From positions 186,001-250,000 of the forward strand of contig CAWHVV010000002.1 in assembly GCA_963832945.1 (NCBI GenBank): a stretch of DNA of 64,000 nucleotides, written 5' to 3'. Of the stretch, positions 34,991 through 43,212 are shown piece by piece. The notes under the pieces were generated by a model, which was given only the letters and a program-made list of their open reading frames with translations, was not told where the DNA came from and did not search any database. How positions within the stretch are numbered: position 1 is the stretch's first letter; every line of letters starts with the position of its first letter. This DNA is from JAFEDN01 sp963832945 (GTDB taxonomy: Bacteria; Pseudomonadota; Gammaproteobacteria; Coxiellales; Coxiellaceae). A program made the translations under genes and the position numbers.

Positions 34991-35332
34991 ATGCTGGATT
35001 TGGGTAAGAAACTGGTGGTGATCGCCAAAAAACTTCGGGTTAACTTTACGTTTAAAGACCGTCCAATTGCCCTGGAGGATGTGTTTTCAGAAACAGGGTT
35101 ATTGCCAGGCCTTACCAAAAGAGCGAACCAGTTGGCCTCTTTATGCCTTGGATATGGTCTGGGCGCCTCTTTTGAGGAAACAGAAGGTTCTTTGCTGGGA
35201 AATAAAGTAATTTTTGATGAATTTACCCCCGATGTCTTGCGCCTTTTGTGTATCACGGACGTGGTTAATGAATTGATAAAAAACAGCTCCAACCGGGAAC
35301 TGATCGCACTCGACGAACTTATGTATGATTAA
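34991..35332 (+). CDS. icmS: Dot/Icm adaptor IcmS
   Basis: IcmS forms a heterodimer with IcmW that binds effectors and docks on the DotL C-terminus. The 113-residue product contains IALEDVFSETGLLPGLTKRANQLASLCLGYGLGASFEETEGSLLGNKVIFDEFTPDVLRLLCITDVVNELI and ends in LDELMYD, matching IcmS closely (114 residues in L. pneumophila). I place the start at the ATG at 34991, where alignment begins; a GTG four codons upstream (34979) is also in frame, with the AAGGG directly at it. Confidence 0.96.
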   Translation: MLDLGKKLVVIAKKLRVNFTFKDRPIALEDVFSETGLLPGLTKRANQLASLCLGYGLGASFEETEGSLLGNKVIFDEFTPDVLRLLCITDVVNELIKNSSNRELIALDELMYD

Positions 35333-35351
35333 AACGCGATACAGGGATCGC

Positions 35352-36014
35352 ATGAAAAAATGGTTATTTATTTTGTATTTATTTTTTATTACCACGGCTT
35401 TTGCCACGGATGATCCCAAGGAATTTTTTCGCGAATGGTCAAAAATAGACGTGACCGGACCGTTGGGCAGTGACTGGCCGGATTTTAGATACGAAGCATT
35501 TGTGGAAAACCGTAATCAGGAAACCCGCCTTGATTTTTCCACGGGTTATCGATTTTCGCCCCTGGTGAGCGTCTGGAACGGTTTTTCGTGGATTTCCCCC
35601 AACAACAGCACTACCCCACAGACCTATCGTGCCTGGCAGCAGGTGATATGGGAGTTATTGGACAAGAATCCGATCATCCTGTTCCAGACCCGCACCCGTC
35701 TGGAGGAACTGAAACGGGAAGGGCAGCCGGAATTGCTATTACGGGGCCGCGAACGCTGGCGGGTGGCCTTCCCCGAAAGATTGGGAAGAAAACTCACTCC
35801 CGTTCTTTATGATGAAATTTTCGTCAATTTCAATCAACCTGTCTGGATCAAACAAAGGTTTATTGATCAAAACCGGGTTTTCATTGGGGTGGATACGCCT
35901 GTATGGAAAAACACTTTTTGGGAGTTTGGTTATATTAATCAGTACATATACTCCACTCCCGTCAACACAATGGTCCATATTTTATCAATTTCTTTAATGA
36001 TTTTCTTACCTTAA
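35352..36014 (+). CDS. DUF2490-type secreted/outer-membrane protein
   Basis: From the ATG at 35352 (an earlier in-frame start overlaps icmS) the protein has about 220 residues with a signal peptide, KKWLFILYLFFITTAFATDD. The mature part has alternating strands, for example TRLDFSTGYRFSPLVSVWNGFSWISP, RTRLEELKREGQPELLLRGRERWR, YDEIFVNFNQPVWIKQRF and NRVFIGVDTPVWKNTFWEFGY, the pattern of DUF2490 predicted outer-membrane beta-barrels. It replaces icmR in the usual icmT-S-R-Q order, but nothing suggests an IcmR role. It may be co-transcribed with icmS, since its start follows the icmS stop by 19 bp. Confidence 0.8.
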   Translation: MKKWLFILYLFFITTAFATDDPKEFFREWSKIDVTGPLGSDWPDFRYEAFVENRNQETRLDFSTGYRFSPLVSVWNGFSWISPNNSTTPQTYRAWQQVIWELLDKNPIILFQTRTRLEELKREGQPELLLRGRERWRVAFPERLGRKLTPVLYDEIFVNFNQPVWIKQRFIDQNRVFIGVDTPVWKNTFWEFGYINQYIYSTPVNTMVHILSISLMIFLP

Positions 36015-36455
36015 TTTTTCTTCCATGAAAGGCCTGCCACTGAGTAGCCAGTCGCGCAGATGACGGGCCACTCTGCCAATATCTTTTTTGGCCCCGCGAA
36101 TGGCGCATTCCCAGACTATCCCTATGCGCCAGCCTTCGCGCTGCAAAATTTTCATCACTTTAGCATCGTTGGACCGATTCCCGTGGATTTTTTTCCGCCA
36201 GAATTCTTGCCGGGTTCCGGGTAGTCTAAATAAGGCGCAGTCGTGACCGTGCCAGAAGCACCCGTGGACGAAGATGACCGCCTGATAGTGCGGCAAAACG
36301 ATATCGGGTTTCCCGCGCAGACCGGTTGCCTGGCGGTGGAACTGGAAGCCCTGTTCCTGCAACAGTCTGGCGATCAGCATTTCGGGTCTGGTGTCGCGGC
36401 CCCGGATCCCGGACATCATCCGGCTGCGGGTTTTGGCATTCACGATATCGGTCAT
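36006..36455 (-). CDS. vsr: Very short patch repair endonuclease (Vsr)
   Basis: Vsr nicks next to T:G mismatches arising from deamination of 5-methylcytosine. The 149-residue protein has the family signatures: TRSRMMSGIRGRDTRPEMLIARLLQEQGFQFHRQATGLRGKPDIVLPHYQAVIFVHGCFWHGHDC, with the catalytic Asp in GKPDIVLP and the zinc-site FWHGHDC. It overlaps the end of the methyltransferase gene by ATGA, the usual coupled pair. Confidence 0.97.
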   Translation of the reverse strand: MTDIVNAKTRSRMMSGIRGRDTRPEMLIARLLQEQGFQFHRQATGLRGKPDIVLPHYQAVIFVHGCFWHGHDCALFRLPGTRQEFWRKKIHGNRSNDAKVMKILQREGWRIGIVWECAIRGAKKDIGRVARHLRDWLLSGRPFMEEKLR

Positions 36456-37537
36456 ATAATATGAGGAGTCATGATTCGCGCTACTTCCTGAATGACAGGC
36501 GCCACCACGCTATTTCCGAACTGACGATAAGCCTGGGTGTCGCTCACCGGTATTCGAAAGCTATCCGGAAATCCCATAAGGCGCGCGCATTCTCGCGGAG
36601 TTAAACGGCGCGGGCGTTTTCTGCGTCCCTGGCAGACGAGAATTTCTGAACCGTCTTTATAATAGCGGGCTGACAGGGTGCGGGTCACACTCTCGGGATA
36701 AACCATCCCAAAACCAAAACCATTTCCGGCGGCGCGGTGTTTTTCCGCATAGGCCTGAAGATAATTCCATAGGTTCGGTGTCAGCGTATATTTGGCCTGG
36801 GCAGCATTTTTTTTATGGTCATAAAACCGTTCTCCGTCCCATGGCAGTAAAGGTTCGCTGCCATCTGTTTTGTGAAGGATCGATGATAAACGTGGACCTT
36901 CGGCGGGCAGATGCATATCGTTCCACAAAAAATCCTTTTTTTCGCGGAAACCGGCGATAAGAATCCGTTCCCGGTGTTGCGGGGTGAAGTGTTTGCCATC
37001 GATAATTTTGTAGTGGACATCGTATCTTAATTCATCCCGTAATGTCTCCAGAATGACGGTAAATGTGTTGCCGCCATCATGCGAAAGCAGGTTTTTTACA
37101 TTCTCCAGCAGAAACGCCTGTGGACGTTTTGCGGCGATGATACGCGCCACATCAAAGAAGAGTGTCCCCTGCGTCGCGCATTCGAAACCGTGAGGGCGTC
37201 CCAAAGAATTTTTTTTACTGACTCCGGCGATGCTGAAAGGCTGGCAGGGAAACCCAGCCAGCAGTGCATCGTGATCAGGAATGCTTTCAGCAGCTATAGG
37301 GACGATATCGCCGGTAAACAGATGATGGTTACCGTAGTTCTCAAGGTAAGTTTTTTTTGAAAAATCATTCCATTCGCTGGTAAACACACATTCGCCACCC
37401 TGATTTTCAAAGCCCATGCGCATACCGCCGATACCGGCGAAAAGGTCGATAAAGCGAAAATAGCCTTTGCGGTCTTTTTGAGTATGGCCGCGGGCGATCG
37501 ATTGAGTCGATAGCTGCGAAGATTTACTGTGGATCAT
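36452..37537 (-). CDS. DNA (cytosine-5) methyltransferase
   Basis: The 361-residue enzyme shows motif I (FRFIDLFAGIGGMRMGFENQGG), motif IV with the catalytic Cys (LLAGFPCQPFSIAGV), motif VI (FLLENVKNL), motif VIII (QHRERILIAGF) and motifs IX-X (RRLTPRECARLMGFPDSF, YRQFGNSVV). It modifies DNA at an unknown target. A partner restriction gene is not visible; pairing with vsr is typical of Dcm-like solitary methylases and of restriction systems alike. It sits in the accessory island that separates icmTS from icmQ. Confidence 0.95.
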   Translation of the reverse strand: MIHSKSSQLSTQSIARGHTQKDRKGYFRFIDLFAGIGGMRMGFENQGGECVFTSEWNDFSKKTYLENYGNHHLFTGDIVPIAAESIPDHDALLAGFPCQPFSIAGVSKKNSLGRPHGFECATQGTLFFDVARIIAAKRPQAFLLENVKNLLSHDGGNTFTVILETLRDELRYDVHYKIIDGKHFTPQHRERILIAGFREKKDFLWNDMHLPAEGPRLSSILHKTDGSEPLLPWDGERFYDHKKNAAQAKYTLTPNLWNYLQAYAEKHRAAGNGFGFGMVYPESVTRTLSARYYKDGSEILVCQGRRKRPRRLTPRECARLMGFPDSFRIPVSDTQAYRQFGNSVVAPVIQEVARIMTPHII

Positions 37538-37665
37538 CTTTCCCTCGATAGAGATTTAGCCAGATTATGACCCGGAAAAAATTTTTTTTCCAGGTGCTTT
37601 CTTTTTGAAGAAATTGAAGGTAATCTGACTGTATTCGAATTTGAACTGATAAGGGGGATATAAAT

Positions 37666-39204
37666 ATGAAAAAAAATCTGTTGTTACCTCAACTCCCCAC
37701 TGATATATTAGCGGAGTTTTTGAAATTTTCTGATTTGCCTGATTTTTTGGCATTGGTTTTGACCTGTAAGATTTTTAAAGAAGTCATCAATGCTCCCAAA
37801 ACCGCTAATATTCGTTGGCAGGTATTTTTTTCAGCATTTCCTTATTTAAGAGCAGAGAAGTATACAGATGAAATTCCAATTGAATCATTGGGAACTATGG
37901 GCTTGGGATTTCGTAAATATTTTCTAAATTTTGCCAATGAACTGGGATCAGAAGGCAAATACAGTCAGGTAATGAAAATGACCTGGCTGGAGGAAACCGG
38001 CCATCTGGAGAAAACTTTGCAGTTTTTGGGGGAGCGAAATTTAAAAGGCCACACGATCACCCAAACATTTAGGCAATATTTGCCTCCATTAAATTTTGAA
38101 AAACTAATTGATGGGAAACAATCTTTACCTAAATTGGAAAAAGAAGTCGAGCTTAGGCATAAAAAATCATTGGATTTAATTTTTAGTCAAACAATAGTGA
38201 GAGATTTTAAAAATGGATTTTCTGCCGATGAAAAAGGCAAATTTATTGATCTCATCAATATAGCCGTACTGTCTTTTAGCTGCTATCAGATTGAAGAATT
38301 TCTTAGATGTTACAATTACTATAAACAAAATAAAGATTTCATTTCGTCGGATACTTCTGCTGAATCGTTATTTATAAAATATGGCGTCAAATACGGCGCA
38401 AAAGAAATTGTGCACCACTTTTTGACCAAGGAAAAAAGAGTTATCTTTGATTCTGGCTTATTGAAATTAATCCTTGAAACAGAAGATGTTGATATTATAA
38501 AACTATTTATTGATTTTGGTAGTAATTCCTGGCCGCTTTATGACGGGTTAATTAAAAGCAGGAATCCATTGATAGTTTCTTTAACTTTAAACGGTGGTCT
38601 GAGCATTCTGTACGATTTGTCAATAGAAGGCAATCATGTAAGGTCGCCAACATTTATATTACTTAACGATTTATCCTGTTTAGGCAAAGAAAAAGTAAAA
38701 CAATTTCTGGATATTTTAAAAATGATTGCTTCTGATGAGTTAGTATCTGCAGCCATCACTTTAATTGTAAATTACAATATGCCTGAGAATTTAGAGCAGC
38801 CTTTTTGGTATGAAGACATGTTAGTTTTATTCGTTCAGGCGGGTCTGGATATAGAAGAAGAGTATAAGGAGTATGAGGAGGGATGGGAAAGTCAAGCGAA
38901 GGATTTTTTAAATAAAACTTTTATCGAAATGGCCGCTATCTTACAATGGCCAAAATTATTAGAATGTATTATCAATCACGGCGCAAAAAAGCTGCGCGAG
39001 GCCTTATATCTTGCTAAAAATCCCCCCATACCCATGTATACACCATCAAATCAGGCAAAATGTATCGAGCTACTAGAAGAAGCCTTAAGGAATTCAGCTT
39101 CCGTTCATGCAATGACACATTCGACGATAAGTGTACTGAATTCTTCAAACGGCTCAGAAGTTAATAACAAAAGCTCCCTGACTTGCTTGCAAAACAGGAT
39201 TTAA
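37666..39204 (+). CDS. F-box protein with ankyrin-like repeats, copy 1 (putative effector)
   Basis: The 512-residue product begins with an F-box-like motif (LLPQLPTDILAEFLKFSDLPDFLALVLTCKIFKEVINAP, residues 5-44), which in eukaryotes binds Skp1 of SCF ubiquitin ligases. The middle and C-terminal parts are helical with degenerate ankyrin-like units (LFIKYGVKYGAKEIVHHFL, LLKLILETEDVDIIKLFIDFG, MAAILQWPKLLECIINHGAKKLREAL). F-box plus ankyrin architecture is established for Legionella AnkB and similar Dot/Icm effectors. No signal peptide. The start follows AAGGGGGATATAA. The host target and actual secretion are inference. Confidence 0.82.
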   Translation: MKKNLLLPQLPTDILAEFLKFSDLPDFLALVLTCKIFKEVINAPKTANIRWQVFFSAFPYLRAEKYTDEIPIESLGTMGLGFRKYFLNFANELGSEGKYSQVMKMTWLEETGHLEKTLQFLGERNLKGHTITQTFRQYLPPLNFEKLIDGKQSLPKLEKEVELRHKKSLDLIFSQTIVRDFKNGFSADEKGKFIDLINIAVLSFSCYQIEEFLRCYNYYKQNKDFISSDTSAESLFIKYGVKYGAKEIVHHFLTKEKRVIFDSGLLKLILETEDVDIIKLFIDFGSNSWPLYDGLIKSRNPLIVSLTLNGGLSILYDLSIEGNHVRSPTFILLNDLSCLGKEKVKQFLDILKMIASDELVSAAITLIVNYNMPENLEQPFWYEDMLVLFVQAGLDIEEEYKEYEEGWESQAKDFLNKTFIEMAAILQWPKLLECIINHGAKKLREALYLAKNPPIPMYTPSNQAKCIELLEEALRNSASVHAMTHSTISVLNSSNGSEVNNKSSLTCLQNRI

Positions 39205-39307
39205 TTAGAATGAATTTACCCAGGAAACAATTTTTTTTCCAGGTGCTTTCTTTTTGAAGAAATTGAAGGTGATCTGATTGTATTTGAACTGATAAGGGGA
39301 TATAAAT

Positions 39308-40849
39308 ATGAAAAAAAATCTGTTGTTACCTCTACTCCCCACTGATATATTAGCGGAGTTTTTGAAATTTTCTGATTTGCCTGATTTTTTGGCATTGGTT
39401 TTGACCTGTAAGATTTTTAAAGAAGTCATCAATGCTCCCAAAACCGCTAATATTCGTTGGCAGGTATTTTTTTCAGCATTTCCTTATTTAAGAGCAGAGA
39501 AGTATACAGATGAAATTCCAATTGAATCATTGGGAACTATGGGCTGGGGATTTCGTAAATATTTTCTAAATTTTGCCAAGAAACTGGGATCAAAAGGCAA
39601 ATACAGTCAGATAATGAAAATGACCTGGCTGGAGGAAACCGGCCATCTGGAGAAAACTTTGCAGTTTTTGGGGGAGCGAAATTTAAAAGGCCACACGATC
39701 ACCCAAACATTTAGGCAATATTTGCCTCCATTAAATTTTGAAAAACTAATCGATGGGAAACAATCTTTACCAAAATTGGAAAAAGAAGTCGAGCTTAGGC
39801 ATAAAAAATCATTGGATTTGATTTTTAGTCAAACAATAGTGAGAGATTTTAAAAATGGATTCTCTGCTGATGAAAAAGGCAAATTTATTGATCTCATCAA
39901 TATGGCCGTACTGTCTTTTAGCTGCTATCAGATTGCAGAATTTCTTACATTTTACAATCACTATAAACAAAATAAAGATTTCATTTCGTCGTATACTTCT
40001 GCTGAATCGTTATTTATAAAATATGGCGTCAAATACGGAGCAAAAGAAATTGTGCACCACTTTTTGACCAAAGAAAAAAGAGTTATCGTTGATTCTGGCT
40101 TATTGAAATTAATCCTTGAAACAGAAGATGTTGATATTATAAAACTATTTATTGATTTTTATGATTTTGGTAGTAATTCTTGGCCGCTTTATAGGGGGTT
40201 AATTAATAGCAGGAATCCATTGATAGTTTCTTTAACTTTAAACGGTGGTCTGAGCCTTCTGTACGATTTTTCAAGAGAAGACAATGATGTATTGTTGCCA
40301 ACACTTAAATTACTTAAAAATTTATCCTGTTTAGGCAAAGAAAAAGTAAAACAATTTCTGGATATTTTAAAAGTGATTGCTTCTGAAGAGTTAGTAGTTA
40401 ATGCCATCGGTTTAATTCTAAATTACGATATTTGGGATTTCGTTTTTGGGCATGAAGACATGTTAGTTTTATTCGTTCAGGCGGGTCTGGATATAGAAGA
40501 AGGGCTTAAGGATTCGAGTGATGGTGAATGGGTAACAAATGCGAAGCCTTTTTTAAATAAAACTTTTATCGAAATGGCCGCTATCTTACAATGGCCAAAA
40601 TTATTAGGATGTATTATCAATCACGGCGCAAAAAAGCTGCGCGAGGCCTTATATCTTGCTAAAAATCCCCCCATACCCATGTATACACCATCAAATCAGG
40701 CAAAATGTATCGAGCGACTAGAAGAAGCCTTAAGGAATTCAGCTTCCGCTCATGCAATGACACATTCGACGATAAGTGTACTGAATTCTTCAAACGGCTC
40801 AGAAGTTAATAACAAAAGCTCCCTGACTTGCTTGCAAAACAGGATTTAA
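39308..40849 (+). CDS. F-box protein with ankyrin-like repeats, copy 2 (putative effector)
   Basis: This 513-residue paralogue of the preceding gene is nearly identical in the F-box and first 200 residues and in the last 100. Differences concentrate around residues 285-410, in the predicted target-binding repeats (for example an added DFY triplet near residue 288 and a rewritten segment near 325-345). That pattern suggests the two copies keep the same ubiquitin-ligase docking end but diverge in the part likely to recognise host proteins. It carries its own copy of the leader and AAGGGGATATAA ribosome site. Confidence 0.82.
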   Translation: MKKNLLLPLLPTDILAEFLKFSDLPDFLALVLTCKIFKEVINAPKTANIRWQVFFSAFPYLRAEKYTDEIPIESLGTMGWGFRKYFLNFAKKLGSKGKYSQIMKMTWLEETGHLEKTLQFLGERNLKGHTITQTFRQYLPPLNFEKLIDGKQSLPKLEKEVELRHKKSLDLIFSQTIVRDFKNGFSADEKGKFIDLINMAVLSFSCYQIAEFLTFYNHYKQNKDFISSYTSAESLFIKYGVKYGAKEIVHHFLTKEKRVIVDSGLLKLILETEDVDIIKLFIDFYDFGSNSWPLYRGLINSRNPLIVSLTLNGGLSLLYDFSREDNDVLLPTLKLLKNLSCLGKEKVKQFLDILKVIASEELVVNAIGLILNYDIWDFVFGHEDMLVLFVQAGLDIEEGLKDSSDGEWVTNAKPFLNKTFIEMAAILQWPKLLGCIINHGAKKLREALYLAKNPPIPMYTPSNQAKCIERLEEALRNSASAHAMTHSTISVLNSSNGSEVNNKSSLTCLQNRI

Positions 40850-40906
40850 TTAGAATGAATTTACCCAGGTTATCACTCGGGAACTCCGCGAATACTAAAC
40901 TAAACC

Positions 40907-41075
40907 TCTTCAGAATCATGCTGGTAAGTATTTTTTAAAATTGAAATTAATTTGTGTATAAAAAATGGCTTAACATCATCCTTCGCATATTCAAATGGGT
41001 AATTATAATGTAATAAGCTGGGGATAAAAGGGTCGGCGCCTGCCTCTTTGAGTTTATCTTTTACACGGCAATCAA
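40907..41075 (-). pseudogene. C-terminal remnant of an ankyrin-like protein
   Basis: On the minus strand the frame reads VKDKLKEAGADPFIPSLLHY, NYPFEYAKDDVKPFFIHKLI and SILKNTYQHDSEEV, then stops. The GADP-type turn resembles the end of an ankyrin repeat region. No start or upstream part is visible within 41076-41198, so it is gene debris. Confidence 0.45.
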
Positions 41076-41198
41076 ACCTGTATACGTGTCAATGCCAAGT
41101 AATATTTTAGTCTATAATTAGTATTAAGAAAAAAAAGTATAAATCCTGAGGACTGGGTTTGATATTAATTTATAGAAGAACAAAATATTGGATAAATT

Positions 41199-41690
41199 AT
41201 GAAATATAAAACAATTAAGTTCGCTTTTAGTTTGTACTTATTATGTTTTAACATTTCTATTTTTGCATATACTTATACTGTTGAGAATTGTGTTCCTCAT
41301 GACCTAAAATTGCAATCCAGTATAGGTAATAACGGGACTATTATTAATGCCCCAGATTTGATAGGTGCTGCTATAATGAATGGCAAAAGTATAGCAAGAT
41401 GTGATAATACCAATCAAATTACAATAACTGCCACTAGCGGGCCTAAGTCAGTCTTTGATGGACAATTCTATTATTCTGTTTATGGCCTCTCCAAATATGG
41501 TACTTGTGGGATTTCTTTTTCAAATAAAAATAGTCCATATTCAGTAACAATAATTAATCCGATTCCAGGAACAGGAGATTTACAATGCAAATTTAACAAT
41601 GATACTAATACATTAACTTTCTTCTGTACTGGTTATCCGGATTATGATGGATGTCCTAACCCCCGAGAATCTATGATGGAAAACCACTAA
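41199..41690 (+). CDS. Small secreted protein of unknown family
   Basis: A 163-residue protein with a signal peptide (FAFSLYLLCFNISIFAYT) and a mature part with six Cys (NCVPHDL, RCDNTNQ, TCGISF, QCKFN, FCTGY, GCPNP) likely paired in disulfides. It is AT-rich, like the other accessory genes. A second small secreted protein with a similar layout, but no obvious sequence match, lies at 59321-59833. Export by the general pathway is inferred; function unknown. Confidence 0.7.
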   Translation: MKYKTIKFAFSLYLLCFNISIFAYTYTVENCVPHDLKLQSSIGNNGTIINAPDLIGAAIMNGKSIARCDNTNQITITATSGPKSVFDGQFYYSVYGLSKYGTCGISFSNKNSPYSVTIINPIPGTGDLQCKFNNDTNTLTFFCTGYPDYDGCPNPRESMMENH

Positions 41691-42165
41691 CATTAACTTC
41701 CGTTGATCCTGATTTCTCCTGTTCCTGAAGAGAATTATTTAAAAGTATCCCTTTTACAGTACTTAATTGCGGCGGTCTTTCAGCTTCAGGGAAGGCTGAC
41801 AAACAGCATTTGTCTCCATCAGTACCGGATTTTTTGAATGTATATTCTTTGAAAGGCTCCGGTTGCTTTAAGATCTTCTGAAAATTTTGCCCTCCAGGAA
41901 AGTAAAAATTTTATTACCTGTGCATCATATATCGGTAAAATTATTTTTTTGAGTAAAACAATCAATTGCTTTTAATCCGGCGTTATTAATGGTGTTAAGA
42001 TTAACCTGTGAAAACAGGGTTAAAACCGGGCGTGTTCAAAATTAATGGGAACTGCGAGAATGACTTTATGCAGAAGAGTATCATTGCCTTTTTCATCTTC
42101 TATAATACTATTTATTCGCGTATATAGCTCTTCAGGATTTGTACCGCTTATTATAATAATGCAAC
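41671..42165 (-). pseudogene. Decayed ankyrin-repeat gene
   Basis: Pieces in different minus-strand frames line up as one protein: ISGTNPEELYTRINSIIEDE and KGNDTLLHKVILAVPINFEHARF (about 42050-42165), then VNLNTINNAGLKAIDCFTQKN (about 41955-42010), then GGQNFQKILKQPEPFKEYTF to a stop at 41671. The VNLNTINNAGLKAIDCF segment matches the ankyrin consensus. At least two frameshifts or stops break it. It occupies the space between the secreted-protein gene and the icmQ promoter. Confidence 0.55.
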
Positions 42166-42233
42166 ATTAAAATTTCCTTAACAGCAATCCCCTCCCTCCG
42201 GGTACAGCGCGTCCTGGACAGGTACGTACATTT

Positions 42234-42265
42234 TTAATGATTCCTTAAGGTTTATGCGTTAGAAT
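42234..42265 (+). promoter_or_regulatory. PmrA-type box and -10 for the icmQ operon
   Basis: TTAATGATTCCTTAAGGTT has TTAA at 42234-42237 and 42245-42248 (7-bp spacer), then TAGAAT at 42260-42265 after 11 bp. The box is the same as those of icmW, icmV and dotD with one or two changes. Transcription would start about 65 bp before the small icmR-position gene. Confidence 0.8.
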
Positions 42266-42336
42266 GGTTCTTCAATGGGTACGATTTGTACACCATAAAT
42301 TATCAGGATTATCATTTAGAAAAAGGGTGCAATACT

Positions 42337-42495
42337 ATGACAAATGACAGTTTTTTAGCAAATCAGCGAACTGAACGGCTGCAGGATGCCATTGAATTAA
42401 CCCAGATGATAGTGGGGATAGTTCAGTGCGCCCGCGAAATTATCCCTGATTCTGCCTCCCAGCGGGAGCGGCAGCCTATGGGACCTTCCCGGTAA
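42337..42495 (+). CDS. Small protein in the icmR position (candidate FIR, functional IcmR homologue)
   Basis: From the ATG at 42337 the product has 52 residues: TNDSFLANQRTERLQDAIEL then TQMIVGIVQCAREIIPDS, a single amphipathic helix pattern with a short polar tail. A longer frame from 42286 exists but lacks a ribosome site. Immediately upstream of icmQ, Legionella species and Coxiella encode short, fast-evolving, sequence-unrelated proteins (FIR family) that bind IcmQ and control its membrane activity. Position, size and co-transcription make this the candidate; sequence alone cannot prove it. Confidence 0.62.
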   Translation: MTNDSFLANQRTERLQDAIELTQMIVGIVQCAREIIPDSASQRERQPMGPSR

Positions 42496-42510
42496 TTAGC
42501 GGTGGAAATA

Positions 42511-43197
42511 ATGAGCAATATCCAAACTGATTTAGCCGAACACCAAACCCGCAAGCATTTGCTGGTGCAGTTGAAGGCCGAAAAGCCGCGCATTATGGCC
42601 GCTGTGGAAAAATTTTCTTTGCAGCAGGACCGGCGAGCGCCCGGCGCTTTACTGGCTTTAGAAGACATGCTCGCGGCGATAGATCGCGTGATTGCCGCCG
42701 GTGACTGGAACAGTTCACTGTTTTTACGCAATACCATAAAACCATTGGCGGTTCTGCGTGAAGATGCCCGGCAATTACGGGAACAGTTAATGGGTAATGT
42801 GACACGCAAAAAGGTCAACGCGCCGGTGCTGGCGGCTGACATGATAAAGGTTTATATCGCGATTTTTCAGTATAAAGCTCATAACGCGAAGGATTGGGAA
42901 TCGCAATTGCGGGCCTTGCCGCAATACGTCCTTGGACGGCCCATTTACCGGCACGAGGCCGCGGTGCAGCAGGCGTTGCGCACCAAATTAATGCAGACTT
43001 CCGATGCTTACGTCTGTATAGGCGTCCCGGAAACTGCTATCCAGACGGGTGAATTTCATCCCTCGCAAATGGATAAACAGGGCAATGCGTTAGTACAGTT
43101 AGCGCCAGGCTCGGTACGGATCGAAAACATTTTAGAATTTGTGTATCAGGATCAGCGTTATTATTTTATCGATGGAAAATTAATTGAAAAAACATAA
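42511..43197 (+). CDS. icmQ: Dot/Icm protein IcmQ
   Basis: IcmQ is a cytoplasmic, membrane-interacting protein that in Legionella forms pores and binds NAD+ through its C-terminal domain. The 228-residue product has the N-terminal helical part (LEDMLAAIDRVIAAGDWNSSLFLRNTIKPLAVLREDARQLREQL) corresponding to the IcmR-binding region, and the C-terminal part (VYIAIFQYKAHNAKDWESQLRALPQYVLGRPIYRHE, then AYVCIGVPE and VRIENILEFVY). The start is the ATG at 42511 with GGTGG just upstream. It is longer than L. pneumophila IcmQ (191) by an N-terminal extension of about 35 residues. Confidence 0.92.
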   Translation: MSNIQTDLAEHQTRKHLLVQLKAEKPRIMAAVEKFSLQQDRRAPGALLALEDMLAAIDRVIAAGDWNSSLFLRNTIKPLAVLREDARQLREQLMGNVTRKKVNAPVLAADMIKVYIAIFQYKAHNAKDWESQLRALPQYVLGRPIYRHEAAVQQALRTKLMQTSDAYVCIGVPETAIQTGEFHPSQMDKQGNALVQLAPGSVRIENILEFVYQDQRYYFIDGKLIEKT

Positions 43198-43212
43198 AGC
43201 AGGTAAAAAATT

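Larger units (their letters stand above)
37583..40869 (+). repeat. Tandem duplication of the F-box gene unit
   Basis: Two units of about 1.64 kb lie head to tail. Both begin with the same leader (TTTTTTTTCCAGGTGCTTTC, at about 37583 and 39230) and both end ACAGGATTTAATTAGAATGA then TTTACCCAGG. Similarity is very high in the first 900 bp and the last 300 bp of each gene. It drops in a central window (about 38480-38900 against 40120-40560), with small in-frame indels, indicating diversifying change there. Confidence 0.92.

Noticed and set aside
35352..36014. DUF2490-type gene as an IcmR replacement
   Set aside because: It is a signal-peptide-bearing beta-strand protein, unlike cytoplasmic IcmR/FIR proteins, and lies 6 kb from icmQ.
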